Positions 38,761 to 50,129 of a DNA stretch of 64,000 bases are shown in pieces. The stretch covers positions 186,001 to 250,000 of the forward strand of contig JAOCPU010000040.1 in assembly GCA_035772785.1 (NCBI GenBank). Direction: 5' to 3'. The position numbers and the translations under genes are program-made. Positions within the stretch are counted from its first letter, which is position 1, and every line of letters starts with the position of its first letter. The notes under the pieces were generated by a model. The model saw only the letters and a list, made by a program, of their open reading frames with translations. It searched no databases and was not told the origin of the DNA. The stretch is from Phlebiopsis flavidoalba (Eukaryota > Basidiomycota > Agaricomycetes > Polyporales > Phanerochaetaceae).

Positions 38761-39511
38761 GCTTGCATGTCGCGTTGATCAGCGATCCGTGAAAATCGGT
38801 TAGGTTGGTGCTTCCCGTGGTGGTTCAACAGTGTTGTCGTAGGGCAGCAGTAAAGTTTTGGGGGTTGTATGAAGGCTTAGACGAGCCCTGATGTTCCTAC
38901 CGGAAGCGCGGTCAGCGTGGTCGGCGGCGGGCATCACCGCTCGAAGCGAGCGAACGTGAAGCGGTTGGGGTCCATGTCCTACCCTTTCGGCAGGCATAAT
39001 TTCTGTATACCACCCTCAGCCTAATTCCAGCCGTAGAATGATATAATGTTTGATAATTGACGACGCTATGCTGGCGTAGAGCAAGAGTGTAAGGACCCAG
39101 GATCGACAGTCTACGAGGGAGGAGGCAGGGTTACCTGGGGTACGCGCTGCAGGCTGGATATATTGCCAGCGGAGCGACGAGGTAGGCCTCCGTGTACTTT
39201 TTGCCTATCCGACGCTCCTCCCGGAGAAAAGTGACTCCCCGGTACCGTCTGCCTGATATCCGACAGAGCAGGTCATTAAAACCTATGTCATTTCTATAGC
39301 TCACAGCTGCTAAAAACGTACCTGAACCACAGTGCTACCTATTCGCGAGTTCTCGCTCAACTCTGTCACACCTGGCCCGTGGCTTCACAGTCAGGTAAGA
39401 GTCGTGAAATGCGATTTCCTTCACAAAGGCATGTTTTACAATATAAAGCAGCATAAATTGATGATGCATGTAAAATATACCAACGATCGCAGAGCCCGAC
39501 CCTCACCATTC
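38761..39511. other. intergenic stretch between P450 copies 7 and 8
   Basis: A GC-rich island at about 38880-38980 reads MDPNRFTFARFER and then PPPTTLTALPVGTSG on the - strand. It matches no family I know and could be a remnant exon. Otherwise nothing recognised. Confidence 0.35.
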
Positions 39512-41884
39512 CTAGATGCCATGTTCTTGTGTCTCTGTGATCAACGCTCGATGACGAGATGAACGGGGAATGATACTGCATTCAAATGGCTCGGCATAAC
39601 TACAGTACTGTGAGAGAAGTTCTTCAATTCATTGATATGTGACTCACGAGAAGAAACCATCCCGATACTCAACATCAGGAGTAATGAAGGTTCCGTCTGC
39701 ACCCTTGACTGGCGTAATGTCGAATGTCGCCAGAACAGACGCGATGGTGATCCATAACGCGTCGTATGCCAAATATCTGCCCGGACAGACCCGCCTTCCA
39801 AACCCAAATGCAATTGTGGATGGATCCAGAACGTCTGGATCCAGCGCGACATTTGAGTCTGAGCCTTCAACCTTCAGAAAACGTGTAGGTCGAAACTCTT
39901 CCGGGTCACGGTATGTGTCAGGGTCCAGAAGCATAGCTCTGGTGTATCGTAAGCACGGTCACTCAAGTAGTGCTCCACAAACGCGATAGCTCACTTTACG
40001 TTAGGAATTACTATTGACTTAGCAGGTATGAAGTATCCGTTGTACACATCGTCTTGCGTGACCAGGTGGGGTATTGCTGGTAAAATGTTGGTATCTCGGT
40101 AGTGCAATACATTGAGCACAGACTCACCCAAAGGCACAGCGGTACGCCATCGTAGGCATTCTTTGACGATTGCATGTACGAACGGAATAGCGTTCATAAT
40201 TCCGAAAAATCCGGAAGGCGACCTCGCACACATACGATCGACGTGCTCCTGTGCGTCCGTTATTGCCGACATCAGGGTTAAAAGCCATTGCAAGAAAGAA
40301 CGTGTCCCCAGTAGGGTGGTAGTCTACGCATTAAGGCGCTCAAGTGTAGTGAGTACACGCAAATTTGTGGATGGCGTCACAGCGCACAAAACGTGTCGGA
40401 AATCCGAGCTAATTACGTTGGGAAAATAGTATCAGACATGCGTGCCAGGTGTTCAAGCACAAATTCATGAAATGTAGCCACCCAAAATACCATGGTGAAG
40501 GAGTGCCCGTTGAACATGCAACACTATCATAAAATTCAGCATCCTTTCGACGTCCAGTATCGTGAATATACTGCAGCATCTTTTTAGCAAAACGCACGTC
40601 GTACGGGAAGACGATCATCTCGGCCTAGGCGGCGATAAATGCGCACGAAGCGTTTGGGTTGCAGAAATAAAGCCGGCATACCTTCATAGCCGATAGACGT
40701 GTTCGTCAACACGCCCATTTACATGCGCCTTTCCATAATCGCGCTTGTCCTGCTTTGAAAGCCAGCACATGTACCCACTTCTTGACTGGTGTTTCACTGC
40801 TAGTCATGTCGAGTAGATTAAGCATGGCCGACATTTGCGCATCAAAAGCAGCGGTTTACTCATCGGAAATAGGTATGGTATCGACAAGGTCACAACCTTC
40901 CGGTGGAACCATACATTGGATGTTGCTATCCACACCTCCGTGACTCGGAAGCGTGTGAGCGAAAGTATGAATCATTGTCTTTCTGTAGGCATGCGATCCA
41001 TTAACGTTTCTCGAAAGTGATATTTTGTGCCCAACCAGACTGAGCAAAATCGGTAGTATCAGCTGACTGCATGTTTCAATCAGGTCTCAGTAAACTAGTG
41101 TGGTCCGAAACCTCCCCCCACTATCCGATGTGAGCGTTCCTAAAATCCTTGGGTTCGCTCCAACAGAATATACAGAAACCTACTGTGATCGAAGTCGCCT
41201 GAAGCGCCCGATACTGGCCGTGACGCTTTATATCTCACAATAGACGTTCTGGAAAAGTAGCTTGACGACTTTCACGAAAAAAAAGTCCGTTATACGGTGC
41301 CGTAGCGGAGCTCCCAGGAGAAACCAGACCGCTAAAAGATCTCAGTATCTCCAAAACCGTGTTCTAACGATACAATTTTACCCTACAGTTTCGGTACTTC
41401 ATAGTTCCCAGTCCAACTGTTTTGTCATGAATCAGGTTTGAGCGTAATTTATCTCTGCGAACGAGTTCCCCATGGGGGGTCGTACGCCACCTATCGGAGT
41501 ATATCGCAGAGCGTTTTTCCAGAGGTCGCTGACGACGCCTTTGAGCGAGTTAGAGTAGTCAATAGATCGGGTACCCAAAGGGCGTTATGGAGCCCTATGA
41601 CATCCGAATCTTTACGCACAATCATGTCATCAAACAAATCCTCGTGTATACAGCTGACGATGGCTTACTGTAATCACGAGCCCTCCATAATTGGCGGTGG
41701 AACGTCTTCCTATGCAAGGGCTGGCTGAGATAAGTCTTCAGATATGCCACGCATGGGGTAGCCGACGGCCGGGGCCCAGGTGGCGTGCGTAAGAGGTCAT
41801 ACGTACTGCGGAAATTCAGAGTAAAAATGGAAATTATCAACACAAGGCCACGCACACAATGGCGTTCTAGTGGGACGCCTCCAT
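39512..41884 (-). CDS. cytochrome P450 monooxygenase, copy 8 (best preserved 3' half)
   Basis: Seen on the - strand: a likely ATG at 41884, a hydrophobic VALVLIISIFTLNF-like anchor in mixed frames, the hinge TPPGPR (about 41790), SAIYSDRWR (about 41515-41490), and LVDTIPI (about 40895-40870). A shifted VPEWFPGAGFK-like stretch follows (about 40790-40755), then PYDVRFAKKM (about 40605-40575), AIVKECLRWRTAVPLG (about 40175-40130), and VTQDDVYNGYFIPAKSIVIP (about 40060-40000). A long clean exon (39934-39645) has RDPEEFRPTRFL, DPDVLDPSTIAFGFGRRVCP with GRYLAYDALW, ASVLATFDI and DVEYRDGFFS, then a GTGAGT donor. The terminal exon AEPFECSIIPRSSRHRAL stops at 39512. The heme loop is intact and in frame, which argues that this gene is or was recently functional. 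Confidence 0.92.
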
Positions 41885-42533
41885 CAGTCAGATGAGATAC
41901 AGTCGGCTTTGCTTGGACAAGGTCGAGGAGTGCAAGATTTGGAGTTTTGGTGCGGGTATTTATCAGGGAGACAGCCCACGTAACTCCTGTCGCATGCATA
42001 CGTCCGGCTGGCCATGTCTGATGGATGAACAGAAATCAATGCGTCATATAGAAGTTAAGATCTTGGACAGTCATGAGACAGGGACTAAAGGATCGGGGGG
42101 TCATTGTCGAACCTCGCTCGCATGACGAGTGAAATGATCAACTAGTAGTTCTAAGCCGTAGGCTTCCGACACACATACGTACCGTATGGAATTGTGTCGT
42201 ATAATCCAGTGTGTGTGTGCGTCCTTGGGAGGATGAGCTTTAAACCTAATTGACCTACTTGTTGTTAGGTGGGTGCCTGGACAAGTCAAATGAACGATCC
42301 ACGAGGGGGCGTGATGATAGCAGAATACATTATCCCATGGTTGGATCAGAATCGCGCCACTCGAGATAGATTGACAAGGAGCTGGGGCCCGTGTGAGAGA
42401 AGAGGAGAGCGAGTCACAGATGGGGGGGGGGTCACTTGCGGTGTATGGCGTCCCAGCCTTCCAACACTTGGAAATCAATCCATGTGGAGTATGCTGTCGT
42501 GGGGCGCAAATATACGCGGTGTTAGATCGAATT
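41885..42533. other. intergenic stretch between P450 copies 8 and 9
   Basis: No gene or motif recognised. Copies 8 and 9 are on the same strand, so this should contain the promoter of copy 8. Confidence 0.45.
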
Positions 42534-45031
42534 CACCGGCCTCCAGAATCAGTCTTTCGCAGTGAGACGATCGTAACACTGCACTATAGTGCACCGGAAG
42601 GGCTTCGGATGGCGTAGGGAGGAGTGTCAACATCGCAGAAGAAGGTCGTATGGCGCGGTACAATGTGACACACCATATAAATCCGTCGTGAAACCGCGTC
42701 GTCATGGTGTGGATATCCTTTCCGTGATCGTCGGATCCTTAATGCTTTCTTGATATCGAAGACCTCGTGAGGGACTATGTTATACATCGCGATCAAATAA
42801 GCCACACGGGAATCGTAATGCCATGTGCTTTCCACACGGGCAAACTCGGCGTCAAAAAAAGCCAAACGTGATGTCAGACGGGGGTCGACGAAGGTCTCAT
42901 GTTTGAGGGGGGGACTCGAACGTCCCTTCAGATCGGTGTTAATGCTTGCGACACCGGTCAGGTATCGAAATTTGTCGCGGCATATCTGTATGCGTCAGGA
43001 GTCATACCAGCATCATCGCACTAGATAGTGAGCGTCGTAAGGTTGGACCGGCGCGAAAATATACTTAGATCAGCTCGAATAGGGTTGAAAGCACGTACAC
43101 CGTTGATATACTATGGCAACCCATCAAAAAGAGCCATTCGTAAGTGGAGTGAAAGAAAATCACGGATACATACTGTCGTCTGCAAAGAATACAACTACTA
43201 TGCGCGCAAGTCTAAGAAGCGTACCAATGAGTACGGTCCACGTCGTCCAATAAGTGACCAGGAATCTTACTCATTGCAAATCCCTGGGAGTCTCATCGAG
43301 GCACTCCTTGACCAAGGCAATGTAACGGAATTGGGGAGGCGAGTCGTAATGGGGAGACCCGAACGTCCAGTAAGGCGGGACCTTATGCATACGCTGATCG
43401 AGGAGGAAGTATGATGCGCGCATGAACCTATTTTTGCGGGATGGGAGCAGCCATAGCGAGAGCATAAAAAGAATCGGAACCATTTGAAAATAGGTCTTTG
43501 AGTTGATTGTCAATGTGTGGCATAGCGCTTAGTTGAGATCCTAACGTACTGTGTCAGCCAAAGACCTCCTGCAATTGTATTGTCTCCAAGATCAAGCTGA
43601 TGTGTAAATAGTGGAAATCGTGCAAAGACGTAAAGGGCCATTACCTAAGATACGTTGTCACCACAAGGCCGAACTTTAATTACCAGCTCGATGTATTCGA
43701 GAATCCCCTCCAAAATCCAATGTGCTGGGAAGGGTAGTTCATCTATCTGTGACTTAGCAATACCGGGAGGCTGTGGATGAAGGTTTTTCTCCTATTAGCA
43801 ATACTGTGAGCGTAATCATTCCATCTATAGCGCGAATAGTCATGAACATCCACCTGCTTCAAGATGAGACACCTACGGCGGATCTGCCGTGAATCCATAG
43901 ACGACGTCACACACGTCATATGCGGAGTGCCGTTTCTTCATGGAAGCCTGCACCACAAGGGATACGCAAATGTCTGGGACATACACTTGACTGTACATGC
44001 GAATGACTACGGCGCTTGGCACCCATACGATACCTAGAGGTAGAACTTAGCTCCAATGGAAAATTTAAGTATCCACCATGAAAGAGCCCCAGGCTTCAAG
44101 GAAGTGGTCATTCAATAAGCTTCAGCGCCGGCTGAGCTACTACGTCCGTTCAGCGAGATCGGGTCAGCCTAGCCATTCCTTGATATTGAAATCCCATAAC
44201 GCGATGGAATAAATCTGCTCCATCAGCCCTGCTGATTAAGGCGATTCATGAATCAGCCATGGGGGTGGACAGGCAAAGTTCGTAACAACTGGCACCTGGT
44301 GCGGATAGGGGACATCATAGCAGTCGTCGGGGGTCAGCGTAACAACCCGATGTAGAAGCTTATTCAGCACCGTCCGGTTCACTGCGTGCAACACAAGTCG
44401 CGGATACTTCTTTGAAGGCATTTGATTTTCGCTCACGTATGGATAACTACCTTGCGAACCTTTACTCTAGGGCCAATCGAGAACCATATGGTAGTAGGCC
44501 GAGCGCCCGACTCCATCACCCGCATCTGTTCTCCTTATCATTTTGAGGTGCAGTCCTAGACGCGAGAGGCGAAAGCCTAACATTACAGCACTCTGTATAA
44601 GACGTTGATGAATACCGGCGTGGTGATGTACTAGATTCGTGTGATAATAAAGGGATGAGCTAGACTGCACATCCAGGACAGCCACCGGTCTGAAAATAGA
44701 ATTTGATGACTCTCTTCATCCAAAAGGTCCTTTGCCGCGTCGACGCTATTGAGTACGACAATGTTGCTGACCTACACATTGTACGGAATGACGTCCGCCT
44801 CTGACACATCTTTTTTTCAAGATTTTACGAAGCTTTAAGATTAGAGAACTCACTATATTTCGCGCCCCATTCACGGAACTTAGCCCACGAGGGGCCGAAG
44901 GAATGCGAAATTTCGATTAAAGGAAGAGAGGACCCGGCGATGCGCGGAGACATGATTCTTTCTTTCGCAAATATCTCAAGAGGAACATGAAGAACGGCGA
45001 GCAGGGAGTACGATATGATCATAGACGACAT
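42534..45031 (-). CDS. cytochrome P450 monooxygenase, copy 9 (most eroded reading)
   Basis: Seen on the - strand: ATG at 45031 opens MSSMIISYSLLAVLHVPL, a membrane anchor. SSLPLIEISHSFGPSWAKFR then EWGAKYSEF follow (about 44920-44835), the hinge and A-helix, then VVLNSVDAAKDLLDE (about 44765-44715) and LNKLLHRVVTLTPDDCYD (about 44375-44320). A K-helix exon reads YDSPPQFRYIALVKECL (about 43355-43300). The heme region is degraded (about 42890-42770): only the tail of the loop, CPG then KH, is seen in broken frames, followed by YDSRVAYLIA and VFDIKKAL. A GTGTGT...CTATAG intron (about 42590-42680) is followed by a short last exon CSVTIVS with stop near 42534. No clear AGSDT exon or VPEW exon was found. 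Assignment rests on order and spacing of five matching pieces. Confidence 0.7.
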
Positions 45032-48000
45032 GGAAACGAAAATGACCGAAATGGTAATAGAGTCAAGGGGACACCTGGGACACGGATTACCACATGAGGA
45101 AAAGAGGAATCTATTGCACCGTTCAATGTACTTGCCGCCAAACACGCGGAGACCTCTGTACACACAATAGTGTTCTGATCCACACGAATCGAGGCACGTA
45201 GAACAGACACAGTCGATTCAGGCTGGACGAACACAAGGAGCTTAAGCTCGAAATCGCGGCTGACAAGAAGACGACGGGTGTCACATCACTAGATACCGTT
45301 TGGTTAAGGTTTGTGAATATGCACAACAACTGCGAGATCTTCGCTCACTCATGTGGTTGTGCTAGAGTAGCCACAAGCTCAGCCGCAAGTTCTAGTCGTG
45401 CGCCCCCCCTTCCCCCCCCGCATTCGAGTGTATTAGGTTGAGATGAGATTCCCCCTCTTTCCCCCCTCCTTGTTTGAGAACGGTCTCAGCTATAGGTCAG
45501 CTGGTGCCGCAATTTTGGGTGCTAACTGCGGGAATGGACAGTGGTTGGACCAATGTGACCCCAGACTATACCCCCCCCTAAACAGTATTGATGGTATGCC
45601 AGTGATTGTAATCTGAGGCACAATACGCCTTAGCTGGAAGGGCTCGAAAACAAAAATATATTACAGACACTATTCCACTTTTACAGCAATCTTTACAGTC
45701 TGTAGGTGGTGATTAGTCTACTTCGCCATACAAGGCGGTGCGTGTATAGTCTAAAACTGAGCCTTAGGCATAGAAGCGAATCCGACGACTTTTTCCAACA
45801 TGCTGCCTTCGTGCTACTCTATCGCCACTTCCAGACTGTACAGTGTTCTGCGGTATTTGTACTATCGGGGAGTAATGGACATCGTGTGAAGGATATGAAA
45901 CGAAAAAGAAGGCCTCACGGCAGGCGCTCGGCTCGTCTTGTATACCAGCAGAATTCCGCGCTTGTTGGCCAAGACGCCGTGCAAAACCTTTCCAAAATCA
46001 TTTGGGGACAGCCTGCACCGATAATGTCAGAAATACCAGGGGGACGCTGAGTGAATCGGGTGTGATACACCTGACTTGAGCTCGACTGCTTGGCGTCCAC
46101 CCTGCCGACCTGCTGCGCGAAGATTTACATTATCCACCTCTCAACAGTCGAGTATGCCGGCTCGACGATCCTTAGTCAGGTTTTGCTCAAGCATGCGTGT
46201 CGTACAGCGCCGAGAGAGTGTGCGTATTGTGATGTCCGACGCGAAAGCTCTATGCAAAGGCAATTTCGCCGTGAGTACGCCTATGCTCTAGGCAGTGAGA
46301 GCGACTGAGAGCAACGTACCATTCTGGTAGTCCTCAATGCCTGCTCGAAGTCGGCAAGGTTACGATTCTTCCCAGTGTGTGCGGGGCGTGCGATGGCCGC
46401 ATAGCATACTCTCGACGTCTCGTAACTGTGCATATTTCGTTTGCAAGTTTGATGGACAGAAGGGAGGTAACGTCCACTTCACAGGCTGCTGGCACTGTTC
46501 AGATCACCTTCCTCCTTGTGTAGCCAATTGGGAGCGCATGCCCAAGTTGAGCATTGGACCTTGCTCAAAGCAGCATTGTACTGTCAGTGCAAGAAGAGCG
46601 TTTGGATCATCCTTTGTGTGCTCAGTTCGTCGTATTTACACGTTTGTTCGAGAGAAGTACGAGTACGCCAGTTGTATGAATCCTTGTCTTCGGCGGCGTG
46701 GAGAATACCGGATATTGGGTTGGATGGTACGGGGGATTGGGAGATCAGTTGTTCGCTTGGAGGTAAGGAGGGGTCAGTCAGATCGAGTTGGCAAGACCGT
46801 TCCGCGAAGGACGTGGGAAGAGCTGCCTAGAACTGCGTCACATGCCATTTCCTGAAGATGTGGTATGACGAGATTCATACCTTGGCTTTGGCAAAAAGTT
46901 TTTACGATACCGAGTGCGGGTAGACTCGGCCTCTCAAGGAGGTGAACTTCGGTGAGCAGCCAAGGACCCAGGTCTTATGCGTCTAGGTACCGCTTGAGTT
47001 TTCTGTTAGGAGGGTATCAATCAAGGCAAGGGCGGGTTTGTACTGGAGAGCCTCTAGTTGTCTGACGGAAGGATTAGCTTTTCACGTTGGGCACTTGGAA
47101 TGTGGTCAGGCGTACAGGGCTAACCAGACGAGTCTCAAGGCTCTGCTTCAGGAATATCTCCGTTTCTCTTTGCTTGGCCCCCATTCGATATTTGTCTGCA
47201 GAACTTGCATCTATCTGGATGTCCCTGACTGTCTCGGTATCGAGCCAAAGAAGTCAAGTAGTGTAGGGTCCTGACTGAGCAATGGTCCAGCTCAAATTAA
47301 TTTGCATTATGACAGGCTTACGTCACTAAGCTTAGCCGTCTTTGCCTTCGCAGGTGGATGACATGAATAGCCCCTTGACTTGTTAATGACATCCGCGACA
47401 CCCTCAGCGGTACTAATATTCATTGAGTTAGTATTGACCAATCGAAGAATGTTGCACAATCTATTAGACGGACTTACTTAGCTGGTGCCGCCGGCTATAG
47501 CTCTCTCACACTAACGATAGCCGCAGATTTTCTTGATCTTTGAGAGCTTCTGCTAGCTCGAATTCGATGCGAAATATCCTTATCCTGTGGCTTTGCTATA
47601 CACCAGTTGGATAAAGTTTTGACTATGAGCACGGTGAAGCTGCATCAGTTGAGTATAGCAAACGAGGATTCTCATTATAGATTTGTTCGGCACGCTTGGG
47701 ATCCGGACTCTGGCCAGACTCTTCGGCCTGCTTAAGTAGCTCTGGCGTGTGGACATATTAGGGCTAAGATGGTTGGGACAAGGACAGTAGCCAATAGCAA
47801 TGACAGTTGATGCTATATTGATCGGTGAAGACTAGTAACGGGAGACTACAAGATGACGATGGACAGAGCCAGTTATATGATGAAGGGACGAAGATGAAGT
47901 AGGCACAGGAAGTTAAAGTGCGGTCAGAAATGGAACGCGACGGTGACGCGTCATCATGACCGTGGAAAGCGAGCCTTGACGCATTTTCCACGTCGGGCTG

Positions 48001-48110
48001 CAATTACGCGCACGTTGTCGTCCCGTCCGACCCAACCTCCATACGCTCCTCAAGACCCCCACGCCCTTCTTATAACTACTATTGATCAAACTTTCTCACC
48101 GCTGACAGTT
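45032..48110. other. 3.1 kb without an assignable gene
   Basis: Open frames of 105-170 codons occur on the + strand (45706-46050, 46337-46855), and the second holds many Cys residues. Neither shows a zinc-ligand pattern or any family signature, and their lengths are close to chance. C-rich runs lie at 45400-45420 and 45575-45580. The last few hundred bases should hold the RPN7 promoter. Confidence 0.3.
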
Positions 48111-49698
48111 ATGGAAGCTGAGAAGTCGTCTGCCGAACGCATGGGATCACCGAAAATTATGTGGCCCAGGCTTGCCCAATACTGTTCGTTCTCTCCTCCC
48201 TCAATTCTCACAATCTGCACACGATATACAGCGCGGGAGCAAATTGCTAGTATGGGATTAATAATCAGACAGTATGTTGGATATTTTGAATAACATTCCT
48301 CAGAGGCCAGGCTTCTTAACGTTTCGGTCAAAGACGTCACTAGCTATGCGATGGCGCGCAGCGTATATTCGCTTGGTCACGTCTCGAACACCAGTGCCAT
48401 TAGACAATACGGTTTCTGGAATCATTGATGCAGAGTGCACAGAAGGAGGAGCTTGCAAAGCTAGATGAACGACTATCCGAAGCTGAGAAGATTAGAGGGT
48501 CGAGAGATGGCACATTGCCGACGCTCTTGCGATGCGTCGGAGCAAACCCACTTCTACTTTAAGATCGTGAGACAAGGTCCAGTGTCCAGTCTGCTGCGTC
48601 CTATATCACAGCTCCATTAGTTTAAATCGAATTTTATCATAAGGAGAAAATGCCGTGGAAGCACAGAACTTGCGCTCGAGAAAGACCAGCAGGCCTCGGC
48701 TCGAAGATTGACATTGCTTTGACCATGATTCGGATAGGCATGTTCTTCGGCGACGGACGACGACCTCATACAAGAGTACATGAACGAAAGCAGAGGAGTG
48801 AGTTACTCAGGTTATATACCTGATATGGCCATACTCAGACTGAGGGCAGGATGGTTGAAAAGGGGCGGAGATTGGATCGCCGAAACCCGTTTGAAGGTGT
48901 ACCAGTGGCATGCACCTTCTATCCATTCGACAATTCAAGCGCGGTGGCGAGCTGCTGCTTGATGCCCTCTCTACATTCACCGCCACAGAACTTGTCTCGT
49001 ATAACGACTTCGTCGCGCTGACCGTGATATCAAATGTCCTCAACCCTGAGAACCGACCAGACTTGAAGAAAGAAGGCAGTTTCTACACCAAGCCCATGCA
49101 TAGTTTACTCACCATTCACTTAGCTTATTGCTGCCGCCAGAAGTCAACCAAGTTCTTCCTGAAATACCGCTACTCGCAGACCTCATCAAAAGCCTCTACG
49201 ACTCACACTATGACAAGTTCTTTGTTGCCCTTGGTATGCCCTACCAATTTCCTACTGCTACACCTCGTCAGCTAAGTCATGCACTTAAGCCAAACTCGAA
49301 CAAACTTTCCTCCTCCCCTCGCGCATGCTTTCGCCACATTCACGCTTTCTACGTCCGGGAGATGCGCATTCTCGCATACAACCAGCTTCTGCAGTCCTAT
49401 CGCTCGCCTCCATCAGCTCGATAGCATGGCACGCTCCTTCGGCGTATCGATTGAGTTCGTTTTGACTCGTAGGTGTCTTCTCATGACGCCCCTCGCCATA
49501 ACTTATCCGTCGCCGGGCAGGGAACTCTCGCGATTCATTGCCTCGGGCCGGCTGCACTGCACAATTGACAAGGTTGAGGGCGTCGTCGAGATACGAAACC
49601 GCCCCGCGATCAAGAACGCGCAGTATGAAACGGTCGTACGACAGGGCGATGTCTTGCTAAACTCAGTGCAGAGATTGAGCAGCAAAGTATTGTATTAG
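48111..49698 (+). CDS. RPN7: 26S proteasome regulatory subunit RPN7 (PSMD6)
   Basis: Role: PCI-domain subunit of the 19S lid, needed for lid assembly and for ubiquitin-dependent proteolysis in nucleus and cytosol. Normally an essential single gene. Seen: ATG at 48111 ([20 protein letters not shown]), [33 protein letters not shown] (about 48437-48485), [17 protein letters not shown] (48702-48755), a shifted DLIQEYMN, an intron near 48798-48839, then GGDWDRRNRLKVY-like codons in broken frames (about 48864-48905). [20 protein letters not shown] (48910-48969), [40 protein letters not shown] (about 49134-49195), [32 protein letters not shown] (49347-49406), [30 protein letters not shown] (49528-49587) and [20 protein letters not shown] complete it to stop at 49698. 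At least five one-base indels fall between 48750 and 48910, yet every motif survives. Confidence 0.95.
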
Positions 49699-50129
49699 TA
49701 GAGCAGTGTCGCGAGATAGCGCCACGCCTTTGTAGTTTGTGGGAATCTGAATATCTATCCCAAGTTGACCATTGCCATCGTGACGCTGGCATCGATGGAC
49801 AGTTTCCTAGGACCAAGGCGCGCCACTTACCCGAGTCCAAGGTGAAACTGCTATTGTATCATCTTTGTATAGTGCATGAATCGGCGATTGTGAACACAAC
49901 GCACGTTACGTGTATGAAGCCGGATTCATCATTTATTACTCTTCATGTTACATCTTGTGCGATAATGACGGGTGTCGCATCTGCATTTTTTTAGAGCTCG
50001 GACTGGCTATTAGGAGGTGCCTCGATCCGAAGCGGTTTGGTGTCTTTGATCTTTGACAGCCTCCTGCTTATGCCGGGCTGGGCGGGCCCCCTAGCTCTCT
50101 CGTGAAACAAGAACGTCGCTCTGGCTCTT
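49699..50129. other. convergent intergenic region RPN7 / DAHP synthase
   Basis: The 3' ends of two convergent genes face each other here. No terminator-like structure or extra gene recognised. Confidence 0.5.

Noticed and set aside
1..45031. RIP-like mutation or mass pseudogene formation as the cause of broken P450s
   Set aside because: Breaks are mostly single extra bases, not C-to-T changes or nonsense substitutions, and the same pattern hits essential genes and a tRNA. Sequence error explains more with less.
46337..46855. Cys-rich frame considered as a MYND or other zinc-finger protein
   Set aside because: The Cys/His spacing does not fit MYND or any zinc ligand pattern, and no partner exon was found.
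49737..49994. 85-codon + frame downstream of RPN7
   Set aside because: It lies in the 3' flank of RPN7, has no domain, and its length is within chance.
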